This document shows, piece by piece, positions 6,695 to 7,841 of a stretch of DNA of 7,841 bases. Origin of the DNA: Paracoccus sp. (in: a-proteobacteria). Lineage in GTDB: Bacteria; Pseudomonadota; Alphaproteobacteria; Rhodobacterales; Rhodobacteraceae. Both the position numbers and the translations under genes were made by a program. The DNA lies in the NCBI GenBank assembly GCA_018056045.1, contig JAGPGI010000107.1, forward strand, positions 1-7,841, given 5' to 3'. The notes under the pieces were generated by a model that was given only the letters and a program-made list of their open reading frames with translations, ran no database searches and was not told where the DNA came from. The stretch's first letter is position 1. Each line of letters starts with the position of its first letter.

Positions 6695-6701
6695 CGTGAC
6701 C

Positions 6702-7826
6702 ATGGCGCCCAGGCGTCCTGCGGGTGCGGACGCGTTCTCGAAGAAAACGGTCGAGTCTTTCGTCACCCGCCCGGCCGAGGACGGGCCGCTTTACGCGGCT
6801 TTGGATCTTGGCACCAATAGCTGCCGGATGTTGATTGCCCGTCCCCAGGGCAGTCAGTTCCAGGTGGTCGACAGCTTCTCGAAGCCGGTCCAGCTGGGGC
6901 ACGGCCTTGAAGCATCAGGCAGGCTGTCGCGTCCGTCGATGGCCCGGACCGTGCATGCCTTGCAGGTCTGCCGCCGCAAGCTCGAGACACATAAGGTCAC
7001 GCGCATGCGGCTGGTCGCGACCGAGGCCTGCCGGCGCGCGCGCAACAGCCGCGATTTCCTGCGCATGATCCGGCGCGAGACCGGCTTGCCGGTCGAAATC
7101 ATCGCTGCCGAGGAGGAGGCGCGGCTGGCGGTGATCTCTTGCGCGCCGCTGGTCAGCCAGCGCACCGAGCAGTTGCTGATCGTCGATATCGGCGGCGGCT
7201 CGACCGAGCTTGTCTGGATCGACCTCGAGGATGTCGAACCCAAGGAACGCCCGCGCGCGATCATGCGGCTGGGCGACGGATTCGCCGATCCGCAGCCCGG
7301 TGGCGCGCGGGTTGTCGACTGGATTTCGGTGCCGCTGGGGGTCGCCACGCTGCGCGACCAGTTCGAGGATGTCGAGGACGATCAGGGCCGTTTCGCGCTG
7401 ATGTCCTGGCATTTCGAGGAAATGCTTTCGGATTTCACCCCCTATTCGCTGATGCAGGACATGGATGAAAGCTTTCAGGTGATCGGCACCTCGGGGACGG
7501 TGACGACGGTGGCGGCCAGCCATCTGGGCCTGCGCCGCTATGACCGCACCAAGGTCGACGGGCTGACCATGACCTCGGCGCAGATCGACCGGGTCATTCG
7601 CGATTATCTGGCGCTGGGGCCGGACGGTCGGCGCGCCGATCCGCGCATCGGGCGCGAGCGTCACGCGCTGATCATGTCGGGGGCAGCGATCCTGCAGACC
7701 TTGATGCGGGTCTGGCCGACGCGGCGGCTGTCGGTCGCGGATCGCGGTCTGCGCGAGGGGCTGCTATATGCGCAGATGGTCAAGGATGGGGTGCTGGCCC
7801 CGGACGGCATGAACGGGGTGGCATGA
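6702..7826 (+). CDS. Ppx/GppA family exopolyphosphatase / pppGpp phosphatase, short form
   Basis: A 374-residue cytoplasmic phosphatase of the ASKHA (actin/Hsp70/sugar kinase) fold. Enzymes of this family remove terminal phosphate from polyphosphate or convert pppGpp to ppGpp, linking phosphate storage and stringent response. The N-terminal phosphate-binding loop is AALDLGTNSCRM (D35). The catalytic glutamate block is IAAEEEARL (E137-E139), the second phosphate loop is IVDIGGGSTELVW (D162), and VIGTSGTVTTVAA and the C-terminal SVADRGLREGLLY blocks are also typical. The roughly 30 residues before the fold are basic and probably disordered. It lacks the C-terminal HD-like domain of E. coli Ppx and GppA (about 500 residues), as is usual for short alphaproteobacterial members, so polyphosphate versus pppGpp preference cannot be told. 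The ATG at 6702 is preferred over GTG 6696 by Shine-Dalgarno spacing. It is divergent from the small membrane protein operon and followed after one base by another gene. Confidence 0.93.
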   Translation: MAPRRPAGADAFSKKTVESFVTRPAEDGPLYAALDLGTNSCRMLIARPQGSQFQVVDSFSKPVQLGHGLEASGRLSRPSMARTVHALQVCRRKLETHKVTRMRLVATEACRRARNSRDFLRMIRRETGLPVEIIAAEEEARLAVISCAPLVSQRTEQLLIVDIGGGSTELVWIDLEDVEPKERPRAIMRLGDGFADPQPGGARVVDWISVPLGVATLRDQFEDVEDDQGRFALMSWHFEEMLSDFTPYSLMQDMDESFQVIGTSGTVTTVAASHLGLRRYDRTKVDGLTMTSAQIDRVIRDYLALGPDGRRADPRIGRERHALIMSGAAILQTLMRVWPTRRLSVADRGLREGLLYAQMVKDGVLAPDGMNGVA

Positions 7827-7827
7827 G

Positions 7828-7841
7828 ATGAGCGAAGGCAA
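7828..7841 (+). CDS. Start of a downstream gene, probably RlmE-type 23S rRNA methyltransferase, cut by window end
   Basis: Only ATG AGC GAA GGC and two further bases are present (MSEG). The ATG lies one base after the ppx/gppA stop, so the two genes are likely cotranscribed and translationally coupled. In many alphaproteobacteria a Ppx/GppA gene is directly followed by rlmE (ftsJ/rrmJ), the methyltransferase for U2552 of 23S rRNA. That gene order is the only basis for the suggested identity; four codons cannot show it. Confidence 0.45.

Noticed and set aside
6915..7664. A 249-codon minus-strand frame within the Ppx/GppA gene
   Set aside because: Antisense to conserved phosphate-loop coding sequence, with no domain of its own.
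1..7841. CRISPR arrays, tRNA/rRNA genes, insertion sequences, prophage or defence genes
   Set aside because: No regularly spaced repeats, cloverleaf-like sequence, transposase or integrase motifs, or target-site duplications were seen. Composition is uniform apart from the AT-rich hairpin.

Overview
The window is GC-rich chromosomal DNA. Its gene families and gene order suggest an alphaproteobacterium of the Rhodobacteraceae, probably close to Paracoccus or Rhodobacter. This placement is inferred from recognised families (CtaA/COX15-type heme A synthase, M32 carboxypeptidase, a short Ppx/GppA phosphatase probably followed by rlmE, CoxE-like VWA protein) and from codon style; no taxonomic search was possible. 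I see no phage, transposon, CRISPR, tRNA or rRNA signal. Coding density is very high and the longest gene-free gaps are under about 100 bases.

The layout is four transcription units. (1) Bases 1-1850, plus strand: the 3' part of heme A synthase (ctaA), then an M32 metallocarboxypeptidase whose ATG overlaps the ctaA stop by 4 bases. (2) Bases 4462-1911, minus strand: a membrane-anchored alpha/beta hydrolase and a soluble cytochrome P450, again joined by a 4-base ATGA overlap, with a plausible promoter just upstream. Units 1 and 2 converge on an AT-rich long hairpin at 1858-1922, probably a two-way terminator and possibly a dispersed repeat. (3) Bases 6609-4541, minus strand: a 58-residue two-helix membrane protein too short for routine ORF cut-offs, a CoxE-like VWA-domain protein joined to it by a TGATG overlap, and an M48 zinc protease 27 bases further on. 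(4) Bases 6702-7841, plus strand: a Ppx/GppA-type exopolyphosphatase/pppGpp phosphatase with a good promoter and Shine-Dalgarno, then the first codons of a further gene, probably rlmE.

Most of the window looks like ordinary core chromosome. The parts with least known function are the hydrolase-P450 pair, which may act together on a hydrophobic or lipid substrate, and the small membrane protein-VWA-M48 cassette, which may be a membrane-associated assembly or quality-control module without an adjacent MoxR ATPase. Neither is shown by the sequence to be a new system; both are inferences from coupling and domain content.
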